64,000 bases of DNA, taken from Bacteroidia bacterium (GTDB lineage: Bacteria > Bacteroidota > Bacteroidia > Flavobacteriales > Flavobacteriaceae). Below the pieces are notes generated by a model. The model was given only the letters and a program-made list of their open reading frames with translations, was not told where the DNA came from and did no database searches. Shown in pieces: positions 63,465 to 64,000 of this stretch. The stretch is taken from NCBI GenBank assembly GCA_030427585.1, contig JAUIBW010000003.1, forward strand, positions 62,001 to 126,000, given 5' to 3'. The position numbers were made by a program, and so were the translations under genes. Position 1 is the first letter of the stretch. The number at the start of each line of letters is the position of its first letter.

Positions 63465-63480
63465 TGAACAGCTTTATTTA
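63443..63480. terminator. Bidirectional terminator between aldolase and YegP-like genes
   Basis: AAATAAAGCTG pairs with CAGCTTTATTT; A and T tracts on both sides, between convergent genes. Confidence 0.85.
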
Positions 63481-63495
63481 TAAACACTTAAAAAA

Positions 63496-63816
63496 TTAAA
63501 TTTCTTTAGTATCGGCACCTGGTGCATTTTCTTTAACCGAATTAATGCCATTTTCCATTCCAGATTCAGAAGCATACATCTGACTACTACCTATTACCTG
63601 GCCATTACCTGCTTTTAGGTTAAAATAGAATTTACCATTTTTTGCTGTCTTACGCTCATATCTTCCGTCTTCAGATGCATTTTTTTTAACCGATGCAATT
63701 CCGTTTTCTGCAGCAGATTTACTATTGTAAACTTCGCTACTTAAGATAACTTGTCCGTTTTTAGCCTTTAAGGTAAAATGATAGCTAGACCCTTCCTTAT
63801 TTTTGAGTTCAAACAT
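63496..63816 (-). CDS. YegP family (DUF1508) protein
   Basis: 106 residues made of two copies of the DUF1508 unit: YHFTLKAKNGQVILSSEVYN with GIASVKKNA, and FYFNLKAGNGQVIGSSQMYA with GINSVKENA. A small beta-beta-alpha duplicated fold; function unknown, widespread. Confidence 0.92.
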   Translation of the reverse strand: MFELKNKEGSSYHFTLKAKNGQVILSSEVYNSKSAAENGIASVKKNASEDGRYERKTAKNGKFYFNLKAGNGQVIGSSQMYASESGMENGINSVKENAPGADTKEI

Positions 63817-63940
63817 ATTGTCAGATTTTAGTTAATTTTTTAGCTTTTGTTAAAATTATAGAATTAAAAGGAGAAAGAAAAATATAAAAATAGCTAACTG
63901 TATTTTTTTTAAGCCCGATACCCATTAATTAATGATATAA

Positions 63941-64000
63941 CTATTTAAATAAATCCATCCCAGGAATATTTGGCATACCTTCTTTAGCAACCGCTGCCAA
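63941..64000 (-). CDS. YbaB/EbfC family protein, C-terminal end (cut by window edge)
   Basis: The last 19 codons read LAAVAKEGMPNIPGMDLFK, which matches the C-terminus of flavobacterial YbaB/EbfC nucleoid-associated proteins. Stop at 63941. Only this tail is visible, so the family is supported but not proved. Confidence 0.6.
   Translation of the reverse strand: MAAVAKEGMPNIPGMDLFK

Overview
The window looks like a chromosomal segment of a marine flavobacterium (Bacteroidota, Flavobacteriaceae; an Aquimarina-like genus is my inference). Reasons: AT-rich sequence, -33 TTG / -7 TAnnTTTG promoters, type IX secretion C-terminal sorting domains, CarboxypepD_reg/TonB-type receptors, propeller-Y_Y_Y-LytTR and TPR-AraC membrane regulators, a LodA/LodB-like pair, and families typical of this group. 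I saw no rRNA, tRNA, CRISPR array or insertion sequence.

Layout. 0-2 kb: edge-truncated GH72-like glucanosyltransferase and a three-domain AraC regulator. 2-4.1 kb: decayed DNA and an array of small Cys-rich precursor peptides (four intact, one broken, plus one lanthipeptide-type). 4.5-38 kb: mostly ordinary genome, with a secreted nuclease, GNAT/DinB genes, recG, M1 aminopeptidase, twin patatins, a glutamate-synthase-like operon, a T9SS metalloprotease, a UvrD-type helicase, Sua5, a phytanoyl-CoA dioxygenase-like gene, an AraC regulator, the LodA/LodB-like pair, an OmpA lipoprotein, holA, an SDR, and an lrp/PLP-lyase divergent pair. 38-43.2 kb: a propeller-LytTR regulator, three precursor peptides each preceded at the same distance by a repeated dyad element, and an atypical papain-like protease. 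43.5-52.9 kb: DUF2147, fumC, a TonB-type receptor, arsC, prfB with its programmed frameshift, and a zinc metalloprotease. 52.9-62.3 kb: a peptide export locus with a stand-alone LanC, colicin-V-type and lanthipeptide-type precursors, a HlyD adaptor, a C39-peptidase ABC exporter and a TPR-AraC regulator. The end holds threonine aldolase, YegP and the tail of a YbaB/EbfC gene.

The most interesting content is the scattered peptide system. At least 14 precursor-like genes carry three leader types (MKNILELNGVQKLSK-type; KKLxLKKLxxxxLxxIKGG-type; MRDLxxxEVxxVNGG-type). Most lie in three groups on one 60 kb stretch that has only one visible GG-peptidase exporter (58.0-60.2 kb). The export locus has a repeated promoter cassette: CGAAATTCTGGAA sites (two direct repeats in two copies, an inverted pair in the third), then TTG-N21-TATGTTTG, then a palindrome centred on AAAGCGCTTT. 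The middle group has a different repeated element whose pairing arms covary. No LanB dehydratase, TolC-like protein or recognisable immunity gene is visible, so the products and their modification remain open.
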